Shown here one piece after another: positions 15,285 through 15,473 of a stretch of DNA of 15,473 bases. Source of the stretch: a bacterium (lineage in GTDB: Bacteria > Verrucomicrobiota > Verrucomicrobiae > JAJYAR01); contig JAJYAR010000019.1 of NCBI GenBank assembly GCA_021779435.1, forward strand, positions 1 through 15,473, read 5' to 3'. Each line of letters begins with the position of its first letter. Within the stretch, counting starts at the first letter, position 1. The position numbers were made by a program, and so were the translations under genes. The notes below the pieces were generated by a model. It searched no databases. It was not told the origin of the DNA and saw only the letters and a program-made list of their open reading frames with translations.

Positions 15285-15473
15285 TCAGTTCACGTCCTGC
15301 GGGCAGAGAGGGTCCGAGCCGAAAGGGTCGCCGGTGGCGGCGTAGGCACGGGAGCGGGAACCGCCGCAGAGCGAGCGATAGCGGCACTCGCCGCAGGCGC
15401 CCTGAAAGTGCGACGGATCGTGCAGCACTTCGAACAGCGGCGCGGAGCGGTAGACATCGGCGAGCTCGTGGGT
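15285..15473 (-). CDS. Radical SAM/SPASM domain protein, partial (C-terminal 62 residues)
   Basis: Reading minus from the right edge gives an open frame of 62 codons to the TGA at 15287-15285. It contains CGECRYRSLCGGSRSRAYAA, then TGDPFGSDPLCPQ. The cysteine pattern C-x2-C-x5-C with a later Cys in DPLCP is the C-terminal SPASM/twitch auxiliary iron-sulfur cluster region. The CGGSRxRAYAxTGDP signature is shared by the heme-pathway enzymes AhbC/AhbD/NirJ and by the TIGR04053 family; the fragment cannot separate these. The radical SAM core lies outside the window. The gene converges on the amidohydrolase operon with only 7 bp between stops and no visible terminator. Confidence 0.88.
   Translation of the reverse strand, partial: THELADVYRSAPLFEVLHDPSHFQGACGECRYRSLCGGSRSRAYAATGDPFGSDPLCPQDVN

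Noticed and set aside
1..15473. CRISPR arrays, insertion sequences or phage genes
   Set aside because: No regularly spaced repeats, transposase motifs, terminal inverted repeats or phage structural genes were seen on either strand.

Overview
This window looks like a chromosomal segment of a high-GC Acidobacteriota, most probably of the Solibacter/Bryobacter group (Bryobacterales). The main pointer is a secreted protein with the TIGR03437 domain, which is strongly expanded in that lineage. The exported C-terminal 'LKDGT...DYWL' protein and the paired exported amidohydrolases fit the same group. This taxonomic call is an inference from family knowledge, not from a search.

Layout. (1) Positions 1-3886, minus strand: a polysaccharide-type cluster, read right to left. 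It holds a DUF4214/coiled-coil protein, a GT4 glycosyltransferase with a TTG start overlapping its neighbour by 4 nt, and a very long protein made of two fused GT4 units that runs out of the window at position 1. (2) 3886-4238: a divergent control region with two TATAAT boxes facing outward and a complete tRNA-Arg(TCG), then a leader with two stem-loops. (3) 4239-7862: a 1207-residue hybrid histidine kinase (degenerate receiver, PAS, PAS, GAF, PAS, PAS, HisKA, HATPase, receiver). (4) 7934-9934: an exported TIGR03437 protein with a probable beta-propeller C-terminal half, followed by a likely intrinsic terminator. (5) 10020-11148: a good sigma70-type promoter (TTGACG, 17 bp, CATAAT), a structured leader of about 107 nt, and an exported protein of unknown function. 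(6) 11317-15277: three exported amidohydrolase-fold proteins joined by two ATGA overlaps. (7) 15285-15473, minus strand: the C-terminus of a radical SAM/SPASM protein, ending 7 bp from the amidohydrolase operon.

The most interesting element is the amidohydrolase trio. Only the middle protein keeps the metal-ligand set (HxH, Lys, His, His, Asp). The first and third keep the fold-level signatures but have lost the ligands, so the operon looks like one catalytic subunit flanked by two pseudoenzymes. Both internal junctions are built the same way: the same three codons (Pro-Glu-Val) supply the ribosome binding site for the next gene. The second most interesting element is the promoter plus branched leader before the 328-residue exported protein.

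Most long open frames lying antisense to these genes are GC-driven shadows. The real double glycosyltransferase at the left edge was found by reading the minus strand directly; it stays open for 715 codons to the window boundary.
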